The notes under the pieces are model-generated. The model had not been told where the DNA came from and searched no databases. It saw only the letters and a program-made list of their open reading frames with translations. Positions 18,462-28,129 of a stretch of 64,000 nt of DNA are shown piece by piece. Each line of letters begins with the position of its first letter. Position 1 is the stretch's first letter. This DNA is from Nostoc sp. 106C (GTDB taxonomy: Bacteria > Cyanobacteriota > Cyanobacteriia > Cyanobacteriales > Nostocaceae): the NCBI RefSeq assembly GCF_002154725.1, contig NZ_MTAW01000147.1, forward strand, positions 26,245 to 90,244, written 5' to 3'. A program made the position numbers and the translations under genes.

Positions 18462-18655
18462 CATTAATATTAATTCGTAATACTTCGACTTCGCTCAGTA
18501 CAAGTTCGTAATTCGCAGTTCGCAATTACGAAAGTCTGACAGCATATTTACCCCCCTTAATCCCCCCTTGAAAAGGGGGGAAATAAGACAATCTAGTTCC
18601 CTCCCCTTTCCAAGGGGAGGGTTAGGGTGGGGTAATCCGAACACTAGCAGCGCCA
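18462..18655. repeat. Dispersed repeats between convergent genes
   Basis: TTCGTAATTCGCAGTTCGCAATTACGAA at about 18505-18532 is palindromic. CCCCCCTTAATCCCCCCTTGAAAAGGGGGG follows at about 18551 and CTCCCCTTTCCAAGGGGAGGG at about 18602. The palindromes may serve as a two-way terminator for the genes ending here. Confidence 0.6.
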
Positions 18656-19078
18656 CTACGCAGAATAATCTTCACAAAAAGCTTTCAACCCAATGTGAAT
18701 AATAATCACCGTCACCGCCACAACTAAAGGAGATAACACATCCCCCGAAAAACCCATCGTTACCAACACTGCACCCAAGCGTTCCACAGCATCCTTATTA
18801 TCTAAATCACCCCATTTCTTCCACTGCTTATTCAGCATTCCCCCTTCTTGGCATAAATCACTTTTAGCAGCTCGTCCAAATTTCTGCAAAAAACTCCGAG
18901 AATTTTCTTGTGTAACTTGTGTAATTGCTGCGGTTTGTTTTACCAGCAATTTTTCATCTGATATTTTATCCTCTCCTTGTTTTTGCTCTGAATCTGGGGC
19001 AGAGCGCAGTTCTATTAACTGGCGGTCAATTTCAGCAGAGAGGGCAGTAATTTCTTCGGGGGTAAAGATGCTGTTCAT
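18656..19078 (-). CDS. Small protein with C-terminal membrane segment, convergent to the CHAT-STAND gene
   Basis: The 140-residue protein is of unrecognised family. The N-terminal two thirds are polar and helical (FTPEEITALSAEIDRQLIELRS, then a K/E/Q-rich linker and LLVKQTAAITQVTQENSRSFLQKFGRAAKS). The C-terminal end has a single hydrophobic segment (VLSPLVVAVTVIIIHIGLKAF) followed by CEDYSA. There is no signal peptide, so it should be tail-anchored or insert post-translationally. The ATG at 19078 opens the frame. Its gene converges on the CHAT-STAND gene with a 194-base repeat-filled gap. Membrane-inserting partners of CHAT proteases exist, but nothing here proves a link. Confidence 0.65.
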   Translation of the reverse strand: MNSIFTPEEITALSAEIDRQLIELRSAPDSEQKQGEDKISDEKLLVKQTAAITQVTQENSRSFLQKFGRAAKSDLCQEGGMLNKQWKKWGDLDNKDAVERLGAVLVTMGFSGDVLSPLVVAVTVIIIHIGLKAFCEDYSA

Positions 19079-19881
19079 TACTGAGCTTCAAGATAATTCT
19101 GTTAAGAATAATCATAGAGTAGTATATGTCATGCACGGCAAAACTGCTGTAGTTGGCGACACATCCAAAAGTGATGACGAGTTGCGAGGAGTCAGATCCC
19201 CGACTTCTTAGAGAAGTCGGGGATCTAGCAGCTGGTCTTTTAGGTAAACGAGAGAATGTTTGGCACAAAATTGCTGTTTATAATGCACTTTTAGCAAAAT
19301 TAAGCTTTGCTTTATAAAACACTTATTTATTTCTTATGTTGATTTATCTTGAAAAAACACTAAAAAATTTTGGGGATTTATGATGTTATGCTGAAAAAAA
19401 TACGGTTGCGGCTTCATGCAATCTTTGTACTAATTACAACGTAATCTATTTGGCTTATTCATTACGGTTATTATTGCAATTATTATTTAATCTGTTATCT
19501 AGCTAGTAAGCAAGCAAATATGAGGTTGCTAATTAAGGCGAAAAAAGATACTGATGCTTTTAGTTTAATTAAATCTTTTTGTCAGTAGCACTCAATTTTC
19601 TTTCTTAAATTACTTGAAATAAACAGAATTGTTTATTTAAGTTGTGCTAGTCTTTGTATTAATTCAAGTGTTTCAAAGCGGCAGGTAAATTAGTTGATTT
19701 CTGGTGAGTAGAAAAGAAAAAACTAAACCAAGCCGCATTGTTATCACCTTAAGAATGTTCGGAGATTATTTAAATAACTGCATTAATTCGGAGTAAATGT
19801 GAGGTTTTTTCTGTAACGAAATTGTCAACTTCTATCGGGCAAATTGCATAAAATACATTATCCTGGAAGCTGAAACTGGCT
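19079..19881. other. Long AT-rich region upstream of the HGL synthase genes
   Basis: About 800 bases without a convincing gene. A perfect hairpin lies at 19194-19226. The rest (19270-19880) is very AT-rich and free of HIP1 sites. It lies upstream of the plus-strand series that starts at 19882, so it is the likely place for the developmentally controlled promoter of the HGL synthase arm; no single promoter can be placed by eye. Confidence 0.5.
19194..19226. repeat. AGATCCCCGACTTCT palindrome (copy 1)
   Basis: AGATCCCCGACTTCT, then TAG, then AGAAGTCGGGGATCT: a perfect 15-bp inverted repeat with a 3-base loop. A second copy, with a slightly different centre, is at 27945-27977. It is a known type of mobile-looking palindrome in Nostoc genomes, without a T-run on either side. 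Confidence 0.85.
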
Positions 19882-20160
19882 ATGACATTTATCAAGATAC
19901 AGAACGTTGTCATTAACACCAGCTATGTGGCTGCAATAAACTTAGATAGTCAAACTAGTTTGGGAGAAAAAAGCGTTTCTGTCTTAATAGCTACTCCTAA
20001 GTTTCCATTACTCCAGTGGGATACAGTTGCCCAAAATCTCTATCACTACGAATGGATGGAATTCACTGGTCAAGCTGCTAAAGCGCTCCACGATTATTTT
20101 ACCAATTTCAACAACGTTATTGACCTGCTGCCACAATATCAAGAGTCGGGCGTTGTCTAG
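19882..20160 (+). CDS. Small protein gene upstream of hglE
   Basis: The 92-residue protein has no recognised domain. It begins MTFIKIQNVVINTSYVAAI, which resembles the two-strand start of small cyanobacterial proteins, and contains EWMEFTGQAAKALHDYF in the C-terminal half. There is no signal peptide or membrane segment. It is the first plus-strand gene before hglE (238 bases to the preferred hglE start). In Anabaena PCC 7120 small genes (asr5349/asr5350) occupy this spot, so this is probably the counterpart of asr5350; that rests on position and size. A role in HGL synthesis is possible but unproven. Confidence 0.75.
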   Translation: MTFIKIQNVVINTSYVAAINLDSQTSLGEKSVSVLIATPKFPLLQWDTVAQNLYHYEWMEFTGQAAKALHDYFTNFNNVIDLLPQYQESGVV

Positions 20161-20398
20161 TATTTTTTCCAAATCACTACTCGTTATGCTCCTAAATTAG
20201 CTGATAACGCCAAAAGCGCCAATTAATCAAAGCTTAATTAGGGCAGTATGTGTCGTGCGGTGTTATTCCAAAAAAAGCATTTAGCTTTTGCAGATAGGGT
20301 AGCTACCTGCTTATTAAAACAGATAGCTTTCATTATTGCTAGGCACAGAAATTACTGTTGCTGCGCAATTCACAGTCCCCCAGATTAGTCTATGTCCT

Positions 20399-23300
20399 AT
20401 GTCTGCTTATTCCATTGATACTGCCTTAGCGGATTTGGAAATCCAGATCAACAGTTGTGAAAAGGCTTTGATTAAGTTTATAGAGGAGAAAAAAGTGAAG
20501 TCAGACAAACCAATTTCCCTTAACAAGATTAACAGACAATTACAACAAAATCCTATAGCCATTGTTGGGATGGCGTCTCTATTTCCGAAAGCGCGAAATT
20601 TACGGGAATATTGGCGCAATATTGTTAATAAAATTGACTGTATTACTGATGTTCCTGATACACATTGGAGCGTTAAAGATTACTACGATCCAAACCCCAG
20701 AACACCTGAGGATAAAACCTACTGTAAAAGAGGTGGGTTTATTCCTGAGGTTGATTTTAACCCAATGGAATTTGGCATTCCTCCTAGCATTTTAGAAGTC
20801 ACAGATGTATCGCAACTATTAAGTTTAGTCGTTGCGAAAGAAGCAATGGAAGATGCTGGCTATGGTGAAGCGCGTGAGTTTAGCCGGGAGACTGTTGGGG
20901 TAATCTTAGGCGTGGCGATGGCTAAGCAGCTAGGAATGCCACTTTCCGCCCGGTTAGAGTACCCTATTTGGGAAAAAGCGCTGAAAAGCAGTGGTTTATC
21001 TGATGAAGATACTCAAAAAATTGTTGAAAAAATTAAAAGCGCTTACGTCAAGTGGGATGAGAATGCATTCCCTGGAATGTTAGCCAACGTAGTTGCAGGT
21101 AGAATTGCCAACCGTCTGAATTTTGGCGGGATGAATTGTGTAGTTGACGCAGCTTGTGCTAGTTCCTTTGGCGCTTTGAAAATGGCGATTAGCGAACTAG
21201 TTGAGTATCGCAGCGACATGATGCTGACTGGTGGCGTTGATACCGACAACACCATTATGGCTTACATTTCCTTCAGCAAAACCCCGGCTGTTTCTCCCAG
21301 CGAGAATGTCAAACCTTTCGATGCTAAATCCGATGGGATGATGCTGGGTGAAGGTATCGGGATGATTGTCCTCAAGCGCTTGGAAGATGCGGAACGGGAC
21401 AAAGATAAAATCTATGCAGTCATTAAAGGGATTGGTACTTCTAGCGATGGACGCTACAAGAGCATTTATGCTCCCCGCAAAGAAGGTCAAGTCAAAGCCT
21501 TAGAACGTGCTTACGAAGATGCAGGTATTTCTCCGGCTACTGTGGGTTTGATGGAAGCGCACGGCACAGGTACAATGGCTGGCGACCCCACAGAATTCGG
21601 CTCTTTAAGAGATTTCTTTAACGAACATGATTCCCAGAAACAGCACATTGCTCTTGGTAGTGTGAAGTCGCAAATTGGGCATACAAAAGCGGCTGCGGGT
21701 GCAGCAAGTTTAATTAAAACTGCTTTGGCACTACATCACAAGGTATTGCCACCCACAATTAACATTACCGAGCCAAACCCCAAACTCAACATTAAAAATT
21801 CCTCATTCTATTTAAATACAGAAACCAGACCTTGGATTCGGGCGGAAGGTGAAGCGCCAAGACGTGCGGGTGTGAGTTCCTTTGGCTTTGGCGGCACAAA
21901 TTATCACGTGGTTTTGGAAGAATACGGTGCTGAACAAAATCAGCCTTACCGTTTACACAATGCACCTGCGGAAATTCTGCTGTTTGCTGGGACTTCTGCT
22001 CAACTTGTGAGCAAGTGTGAAGAAACTTTGGCTAAGTTGCAGTCAAAAGACGGCGAAAGACATTATGCAGAATTGATTCAAGAGTGTACATCTGGTGAAA
22101 TTCCCCAAGCTGCGGCGAGAGTTGGGTTTGTTGCTGAGAATCTGCAAGAAGCTTGCAAGCTAATGCAAATTAGTCTGGACTGGCTAAAACACAAGGGTTC
22201 AGCAATCTCTTGGGAGCATCCCCAAGGAATTTACTTCCGTTCTGCTGGAATGAATTTAGGCGGTAAAGTAGTCGCGCTATTTTCTGGACAAGGTTCTCAG
22301 TACTTAGAGATGGGTCGGGAAGTGGTGATGAACTTCCCCGAAATGCGCCGTCTTTACAGCAAAATGGATAGCCTGTTGCTCAAAGATAATTTGCGGCCGT
22401 TATCAGAGATAGTGTTTCCTGCACCGACCTTTGAGGAAGCAGAAAAGAATGCTCAAGTCGCGGCTTTACAACGCACAGAATATGCTCAACCCGCAATTGG
22501 GGTATTGAGTGCTGGGTTGTATTCCATACTGCAACAAGCCGGTTTTAAATCAGATTTTGTCGCGGGACACAGCTTTGGTGAACTGACAGCTTTATGGGCT
22601 GCGGGTGTTTTGAGCGAGCAAGATTACTTATTTTTGGTCAAGGCTAGGGGTCAAGCAATGGCGGCTCCGGAAGACCCAGACCATGATGCGGGAAGTATGC
22701 TGGCTGTCAAAGAAAATATCGCCAAGGTAGAAGCTGTCATCAGACATTACCCTCAAGTTGCGATCGCTAATATTAATTCTCCTACACAAGTAGTCTTGGC
22801 AGGCCCCACCGCCGAAATCGCTAAAGTTCGCCAAGCATTGCATGACAAAGGCTATGCGGCTGTTTTACTACCTGTATCCGCAGCTTTCCACACACCTTTA
22901 ATTGCTTTTGCACAGAAATCCTTTGCCATTGCAACTAAGTCTGTCAGCTTCCAAGCTCCGCAAATCCCAGTTTTTAGCAACGTTACTGGACAAAAGTATC
23001 CCCAAGAATCCCAATCAATTCAAAAAATCCTGGAAACTCACCTATCAAACTCGGTGTTGTTTAAGCAGGAAATTGAAAATATTTACGCTGCTGGTGGTTA
23101 CTGCTTTGTAGAATTTGGCCCCCGGCGGATTCTGACTAACTTAGTCAAAGATATTTTAGGCGATCGCCCGCATCTTACGATTTCCTTGAACCCCAGCACT
23201 CAAAAGAATAGCGATCGCTCTTTACGAGAAGCGGCTGTACAGTTGCGTGTGGTTGGCTTATCTTTAAAAAATCTCGATCCTTATCAACTACAACCTGTGC

Positions 23301-25864
23301 TACCTGCACCGGAAAACGAGAAGAAAAAGGCGTTAACTGTAAAGTTAAACGGCATTAATTATGTGTCGGAAAAAACCAAAAACGCCTTTCCTCAAGCTTT
23401 GCAAAATGGTCATCAAGTTAAGTTAGCTGCTAGTTCAGAACCCACAGTTACCAGTACCCCAGAAGTCTCTGTACCTGCACCTACAGTTACAAGTATTCCC
23501 GAATTCTCTGCATCGTCACCTGCACCTGTGAACATAGAACCTGTAAATCCTATACCTGCACCCATCCAAAGTAACGGACATAAAAAAATTGCCACTGCTC
23601 CTACTCCAGTAGTCAACACCGTTACTTATGCTCCTGAACCAACGCCTCAAATGAATCCTGCGACCCTATTACAAATACCTGCCCAGGAATCAAAGATGCA
23701 AACACCAGAAAAACCTGTAAATTATCAACGAGTTCTAGAAAGTTTAGAATACCTCCTGTCACAGTTTCAAAACAATCAAAGCGAAAATTTACAAGTTCAC
23801 GAGCATTATCTCAGTCATCAGATGGAATATGCCAAGACATTTTTCCAACTGATGCAACAACAAAACTCCTTGCTAGCTGAAGCTAAATCTTCACCAGAAA
23901 CCGCCAAGCTCAAGCAAGTTGTCATGGAAAGCTTAGAACGGAGCATGATGCAGTTTCATTCCCAACAAGGTGAAACTTTACGCATTCATGAGCAATATCT
24001 CCAAGAGCAAATCGAATATACGAAAAACTTTTTCCAACTAATTCAGCAAGAGTACTCTCACCTAGTTTCAGGTGAAGAACTCACCCTACCCCAGGTAACA
24101 CTACCCTTTGTCAGCGAACCTGTTACCGAAGCACCTGTTCCTCCTACCGTCCAAATTGTTGAAACTTTCACTGCACCTGTAGTTGAGCCTGTTGTAAAAA
24201 ATGGCTCAACTCCCAAAATAGTTGAAACTCAACCTGAGCCTGTAGCTGAGATTCCGGCTCCTCCAGTTGTAGAAATTCCCCCTCAACCTGTAGTTGAGAT
24301 TCCTGCACCTGTAGCCGAAACTGTCGCCTTCATCCCCGAACCCGCACCTGCACCTACACCTGTAACTGTATCCAGCACCATCGATTTATCTCAATTGGCT
24401 ACTAACCTGTTAACCATCACCAGTGAAAAGACAGGCTATCCCATTGAAATGTTAGAGATGGACATGGACATGGAGGCAGATTTAGGGATTGACTCCATCA
24501 AACGGGTAGAAATCTTAGGCGGATTGCAAGAATTATACCCCGACCTACCCAAGCCAAACTTGGAAGAATTAGCAGAAAAACGTACAATCGGACAAGTTGT
24601 TGAGTATCTGCAAACCAACGCTACTGGAAATGTCTCCGTAGTTGTGCAGGGTACTTCAGTACAAGTAACAACGGAAATTCCTCAAGGAGTCACCGCAGTA
24701 ACAACTGTAATTACTACTCCTGAGCCAGTCGCCCCAGTCACCGCAGTAACAACTGTAATTACTGCTCCTGAGCCAGTCGCCCCAGTCAGCGAAGTAGTCT
24801 CCTTCGTCCCCGAAGTAGAAACCACAACTACCACTGATTACGCAGACATCGGTCAAACTCTACTCAACATTACCAGTGAAAAAACAGGCTACCCAGTAGA
24901 GATGCTGGAACTGGAAATGGACATGGAAGCCGACTTAGGAATCGACTCCATTAAACGAGTAGAAATCCTGGGGGCGATGCAAGAAATGTACCCCGACTTA
25001 CCCAAGCCAGACATCGAAGAACTCGGAGACCTCCGCACCATCGGTCAAATAGTTGATTATCTCCAGAAGCTGGCTGGAGGTGAAAAAAAAAAGTATCAGC
25101 TTGAGTTTGACGACGAGCCGATAATAGATGTAGAGCATAACGTTCAACGTCTACCCGCCAAACTCAAATACCTTCCCCACCCAGATTACTTAGACTTCAG
25201 CTTACCTGAGGGACACATTGGTTTAGTCACCGATGATGGTTCCCTCACCACCTCGGTGGTAGTACAATCCTTAATCGACAAAGGTTGGAAGGTCGTAGTT
25301 TTAAGTTTCCCCCAATCAATTGTTCCGCTACAAGCACTTTTACCCCCAAGCGTTACCCGCATCACCCTAGCCGATTTAAGCGAACAACTACTGCAAGATA
25401 AATTATCTGCGATCGCAAGTACCATCGGCAGCATTGGGGCCTTCATTCATATTCAGCCAGTATTCCAAGTCAGTCACACAAAGACACTTCCATATATTGA
25501 ACAAGAAAAGGCGATCGTTAAACACGTCTTCTTCATGGCCAAACACCTGAAAAAATCTCTCAACGAAGCCGCACGTTACGGACGCAGTTGTTTTATTACA
25601 GTAGCTCGCTTAGATGGAGCCTTCGGGTTTGAGCATAACACTAACTTTGGAGTCATCGGAGCCGGTTTAGCTGGCTTAACCAAAACCATGAGATGGGAAT
25701 GGCCTAAAGTATATTCGAGAGCGATCGATATTAGTCCTGCTCTAGATGCTCAACAATCAGCGCAACATATTATTGCTGAGTTGCACGACTCTAATCTTTA
25801 TCTTAGTGAAGTTGGCTACGGTATTCAGGGAAGAGTTACCCTAATCACTTCATCTGATAAGTAA
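20399..25864 (+). CDS. hglE: Heterocyst glycolipid synthase HglE (KS-AT-ACP-ACP-KR N-half)
   Basis: This iterative PUFA-synthase-like polyketide synthase of 1821 residues is expected to start the long-chain HGL aglycone. Domains: a helical N-terminal segment (1-50); KS (about 55-500) with Cys253 in DAACASS and His in EAHGTGT and SQIGHT; AT (about 630-950) with Ser725 in GHSFGE; a Pro/Val/Thr-rich linker holding two similar helical segments; two ACPs with the motif LGIDSIKRVEI (Ser1366 and Ser1517); and a structural ketoreductase half (about 1575-1821; GLAGLTKTMRWEWPKV). The catalytic KR half is encoded by the next gene. The frame opens earlier with TTG at 20336, but the ATG at 20399 (MSAYSIDTAL) is preferred. 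A 48-base in-frame duplication lies between the ACPs. The ACP serines are probable targets of HetI. Confidence 0.93.
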   Translation: MSAYSIDTALADLEIQINSCEKALIKFIEEKKVKSDKPISLNKINRQLQQNPIAIVGMASLFPKARNLREYWRNIVNKIDCITDVPDTHWSVKDYYDPNPRTPEDKTYCKRGGFIPEVDFNPMEFGIPPSILEVTDVSQLLSLVVAKEAMEDAGYGEAREFSRETVGVILGVAMAKQLGMPLSARLEYPIWEKALKSSGLSDEDTQKIVEKIKSAYVKWDENAFPGMLANVVAGRIANRLNFGGMNCVVDAACASSFGALKMAISELVEYRSDMMLTGGVDTDNTIMAYISFSKTPAVSPSENVKPFDAKSDGMMLGEGIGMIVLKRLEDAERDKDKIYAVIKGIGTSSDGRYKSIYAPRKEGQVKALERAYEDAGISPATVGLMEAHGTGTMAGDPTEFGSLRDFFNEHDSQKQHIALGSVKSQIGHTKAAAGAASLIKTALALHHKVLPPTINITEPNPKLNIKNSSFYLNTETRPWIRAEGEAPRRAGVSSFGFGGTNYHVVLEEYGAEQNQPYRLHNAPAEILLFAGTSAQLVSKCEETLAKLQSKDGERHYAELIQECTSGEIPQAAARVGFVAENLQEACKLMQISLDWLKHKGSAISWEHPQGIYFRSAGMNLGGKVVALFSGQGSQYLEMGREVVMNFPEMRRLYSKMDSLLLKDNLRPLSEIVFPAPTFEEAEKNAQVAALQRTEYAQPAIGVLSAGLYSILQQAGFKSDFVAGHSFGELTALWAAGVLSEQDYLFLVKARGQAMAAPEDPDHDAGSMLAVKENIAKVEAVIRHYPQVAIANINSPTQVVLAGPTAEIAKVRQALHDKGYAAVLLPVSAAFHTPLIAFAQKSFAIATKSVSFQAPQIPVFSNVTGQKYPQESQSIQKILETHLSNSVLFKQEIENIYAAGGYCFVEFGPRRILTNLVKDILGDRPHLTISLNPSTQKNSDRSLREAAVQLRVVGLSLKNLDPYQLQPVLPAPENEKKKALTVKLNGINYVSEKTKNAFPQALQNGHQVKLAASSEPTVTSTPEVSVPAPTVTSIPEFSASSPAPVNIEPVNPIPAPIQSNGHKKIATAPTPVVNTVTYAPEPTPQMNPATLLQIPAQESKMQTPEKPVNYQRVLESLEYLLSQFQNNQSENLQVHEHYLSHQMEYAKTFFQLMQQQNSLLAEAKSSPETAKLKQVVMESLERSMMQFHSQQGETLRIHEQYLQEQIEYTKNFFQLIQQEYSHLVSGEELTLPQVTLPFVSEPVTEAPVPPTVQIVETFTAPVVEPVVKNGSTPKIVETQPEPVAEIPAPPVVEIPPQPVVEIPAPVAETVAFIPEPAPAPTPVTVSSTIDLSQLATNLLTITSEKTGYPIEMLEMDMDMEADLGIDSIKRVEILGGLQELYPDLPKPNLEELAEKRTIGQVVEYLQTNATGNVSVVVQGTSVQVTTEIPQGVTAVTTVITTPEPVAPVTAVTTVITAPEPVAPVSEVVSFVPEVETTTTTDYADIGQTLLNITSEKTGYPVEMLELEMDMEADLGIDSIKRVEILGAMQEMYPDLPKPDIEELGDLRTIGQIVDYLQKLAGGEKKKYQLEFDDEPIIDVEHNVQRLPAKLKYLPHPDYLDFSLPEGHIGLVTDDGSLTTSVVVQSLIDKGWKVVVLSFPQSIVPLQALLPPSVTRITLADLSEQLLQDKLSAIASTIGSIGAFIHIQPVFQVSHTKTLPYIEQEKAIVKHVFFMAKHLKKSLNEAARYGRSCFITVARLDGAFGFEHNTNFGVIGAGLAGLTKTMRWEWPKVYSRAIDISPALDAQQSAQHIIAELHDSNLYLSEVGYGIQGRVTLITSSDK

Positions 25865-26142
25865 GGAAATAAGGGAGATAAGGAATAATAACACCTCATC
25901 TCCCTCTCTCTTAAACTCTTATTTCTCCGCGTCCTCTGTGTCCTCTGCGGTTCGTTTAAAAATCTTTTTTTCTCACGCAGAGACGCAGCGAAAAGTCGGA
26001 GCGCCGGCTTCCGGCGATCTGAACTTTTCAAGACAGAGGCGCAGAGAAGAGAAAACAAGAGAAGAAAGCATTTGTAATTATCTGCGTTTATCAGCGTACC
26101 CTGCGGGAAGCCCTTCGGTCTATATCGGCATTTAAAAATAAA
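25865..26142. repeat. Repeat-filled spacer between hglE and the KR-DH gene
   Basis: The gap contains TCCTCTGTGTCCTCTGCGGTTCGTT and TCACGCAGAGACGCAGCG, then CAGAGGCGCAGAGAAGAG, a common cyanobacterial CGCAGAG repeat family, and a GC-rich palindrome GCGCCGGCTTCCGGCG at about 26010. Related sequence fills the gaps at 29492-29787 and 33157-33392. Confidence 0.75.
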
Positions 26143-27876
26143 ATGACAACACAAACACCTATTCGTTCCTCATCAGTTTTTCTTGTTAGCGGTGGAGCTA
26201 AAGGTATCACCGCAGAATGCACCATTGAACTCGCCAAAAAACAACCTTGTAAATTCATCCTCTTAGGACGTTCCGAACTATTAGAAACCGAACCAGATTA
26301 CGCTCAAAATTGTCTTGAAGAAGCTGCATTAAAAAAACGCATCATGGAAAATCTTCTCGCCCAAGGTGAGAAGCCCACACCCATGAGTGTACAAAAAATA
26401 TATAACAAAATTCACTCCAGCCGCGACATCAAAAAAACCCTCGCAGCTATTCAACAAACAGGCGCTACCGCCGAATATTTGAGCGTAGATGTCACAGATA
26501 CCCAAGCATTAAAAGAAAACCTAGCGGCTGTTGTTAACCGCATGGGGCCAATTACAGGCATCATACATGGTGCAGGAAACTTAGCTGATAAGCTAATTGA
26601 AAAGAAAACAGAACAGGATTTTGAAAAGGTTTACACTGCCAAAGTTCAAGGATTAGAAAACCTTTTAGACTGCGTTCCTGCTGAACAACTTCAGCATTTA
26701 GTTTTGTTCTCCTCCATAACAGGATTTTACGGTAATATCGGTCAGTCCGATTATGCGATCGCCAACGAAATCCTTAACAAGTCAGCGCATTTGATGAAAC
26801 AGTACTACCCTAACTGTCATGTAGTAGCGATTAATTGGGGCGGCTGGGATAGTGGAATGGTAACACCAGAACTCAAAAAAGCGTTTGCAGAAAGGGGAAT
26901 TGATATTATTCCTGTGGAAGTGGGGACAAAGATGTTAGTCAAAGAACTACATCCCAAGAATCATGAAACTACCCAATTGGTAATTGGTAGCCCTCTAATT
27001 CCACCACCTGCACCTCTAGATCCAGAACTAAAAACTTATCAAATTCGTCGCCGGATTGTAGTAGAAGCTAATCCTTTTTTAATGGATCATGTAATTGCTG
27101 GTTATCCAGTAGTTCCAGCTACCTGTGCGATGTCATGGATGATTAATGGTTGTGAAGAAGTTTATCCAGGTTATAGATATTTCAGTTGCAAAGATTTCAA
27201 AGTTTTGAAAGGAATTACCTTTAATGAATCTGTAGCCAGCGAGCATATTTTGCAACTGAAAGAAATTGCTAAATCTGACGGAGAGTTCATTGAATTTCAA
27301 ACAACTATCTTTAGTAAAACTCCTGCTGGCAAAACTCATTATCACTTCACTTCTACTATCAAACTGGTGCGAAAATTACCTGATGCACCTATGTATGATG
27401 GCATAAATCTCACTGAGGATAATATCATTACCGCTACTGGTAAAGATTTTTATCAGAATGGCCCATCTACATTATTTCATGGCCCATGTTTTCAGAAAAT
27501 TCAAAGAGTTATAAACATTAGCCCCGAAAAAATTACGACAGAATGCTTTTGGGAACAAATCACCGAACAACAACAAGGACAGTTTCCAATTCATTGGCAT
27601 AATCCTTACGCAACTGATTTGAGTACACAACCTTTATGGATATGGTTAAGCCATTTTCATGAAGAAGTTTGTTTACCTGGACAGTTAACACATTCAGAAC
27701 AGTATAGAGCAATACCAGTCAATGAAACTTTTTATGTCTCTTGTGATATTAAAGAGAAAAAAGGCACTGGTTTAACTGCCGATTTTATCCTTCACGATCG
27801 CGAAGGGAAATTATACTCACGTATCTTAGGAGCTAAGGCTGTTGTTGTGCCGATGAGTTTGCTACAACCTAAGTAA
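26143..27876 (+). CDS. Ketoreductase-dehydratase component of the HGL synthase
   Basis: The 577-residue protein continues the HglE assembly line. The N-terminal half is the catalytic part of a PKS ketoreductase: the NADP loop LVSGGAKGIT at 16-25, GIIHGAGNLADKLIE, LFSSITGFYGNIGQSDYAIANEI with the active-site Tyr, and NWGGWDSGM. From about 305 a hot-dog dehydratase follows, with HVIAGYPVVP matching HxxxGxxxxP and DFKVLKGITF as in PUFA-synthase dehydratases. The structural KR half is at the end of HglE, 278 bases upstream, so one functional KR is probably assembled from two polypeptides. In PCC 7120 the genes between hglE and hglD are called hglF and hglG; which this one matches cannot be decided, so no symbol is given. 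Confidence 0.87.
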   Translation: MTTQTPIRSSSVFLVSGGAKGITAECTIELAKKQPCKFILLGRSELLETEPDYAQNCLEEAALKKRIMENLLAQGEKPTPMSVQKIYNKIHSSRDIKKTLAAIQQTGATAEYLSVDVTDTQALKENLAAVVNRMGPITGIIHGAGNLADKLIEKKTEQDFEKVYTAKVQGLENLLDCVPAEQLQHLVLFSSITGFYGNIGQSDYAIANEILNKSAHLMKQYYPNCHVVAINWGGWDSGMVTPELKKAFAERGIDIIPVEVGTKMLVKELHPKNHETTQLVIGSPLIPPPAPLDPELKTYQIRRRIVVEANPFLMDHVIAGYPVVPATCAMSWMINGCEEVYPGYRYFSCKDFKVLKGITFNESVASEHILQLKEIAKSDGEFIEFQTTIFSKTPAGKTHYHFTSTIKLVRKLPDAPMYDGINLTEDNIITATGKDFYQNGPSTLFHGPCFQKIQRVINISPEKITTECFWEQITEQQQGQFPIHWHNPYATDLSTQPLWIWLSHFHEEVCLPGQLTHSEQYRAIPVNETFYVSCDIKEKKGTGLTADFILHDREGKLYSRILGAKAVVVPMSLLQPK

Positions 27877-27944
27877 TTGGTTTTGTGACAAAAATAGCAT
27901 TTCCTTGATGTATTATAATCAATTTGAAATGCTATTGAACAATA

Positions 27945-27977
27945 AGATCCCCGACTTCTTAAAGAAGTCGGGGATCT
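27945..27977. repeat. AGATCCCCGACTTCTT palindrome (copy 2)
   Basis: AGATCCCCGACTTCTT-A-AAGAAGTCGGGGATCT is a near-perfect palindrome, 69 bases after the KR-DH stop codon. It is directly followed (27982-28009) by an inverted piece of the AGGATTTACGC repeat seen at 3178 and 4612. It lies within the putative hgl transcript. Confidence 0.85.
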
Positions 27978-28129
27978 GAAGCCAACTAAAAGCGTAAATC
28001 CTGTCATGTTCGGGGAATCTAATTGATGCGGTTTTATTTTTAATTAACCGCTAAGAGTGCCAAGGGGATAAGAGTGAGGAATAGAGATAATATCCCCTTT
28101 TATTTAATACCCCAACGAGGATATCAGCA

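Noticed and set aside
19194..19226. AGATCCCCGACTTCT palindrome as a rho-independent terminator
   Set aside because: It is a strong hairpin but lacks a T-run on either strand and recurs at 27945 inside the hgl series, so it is called a dispersed repeat.
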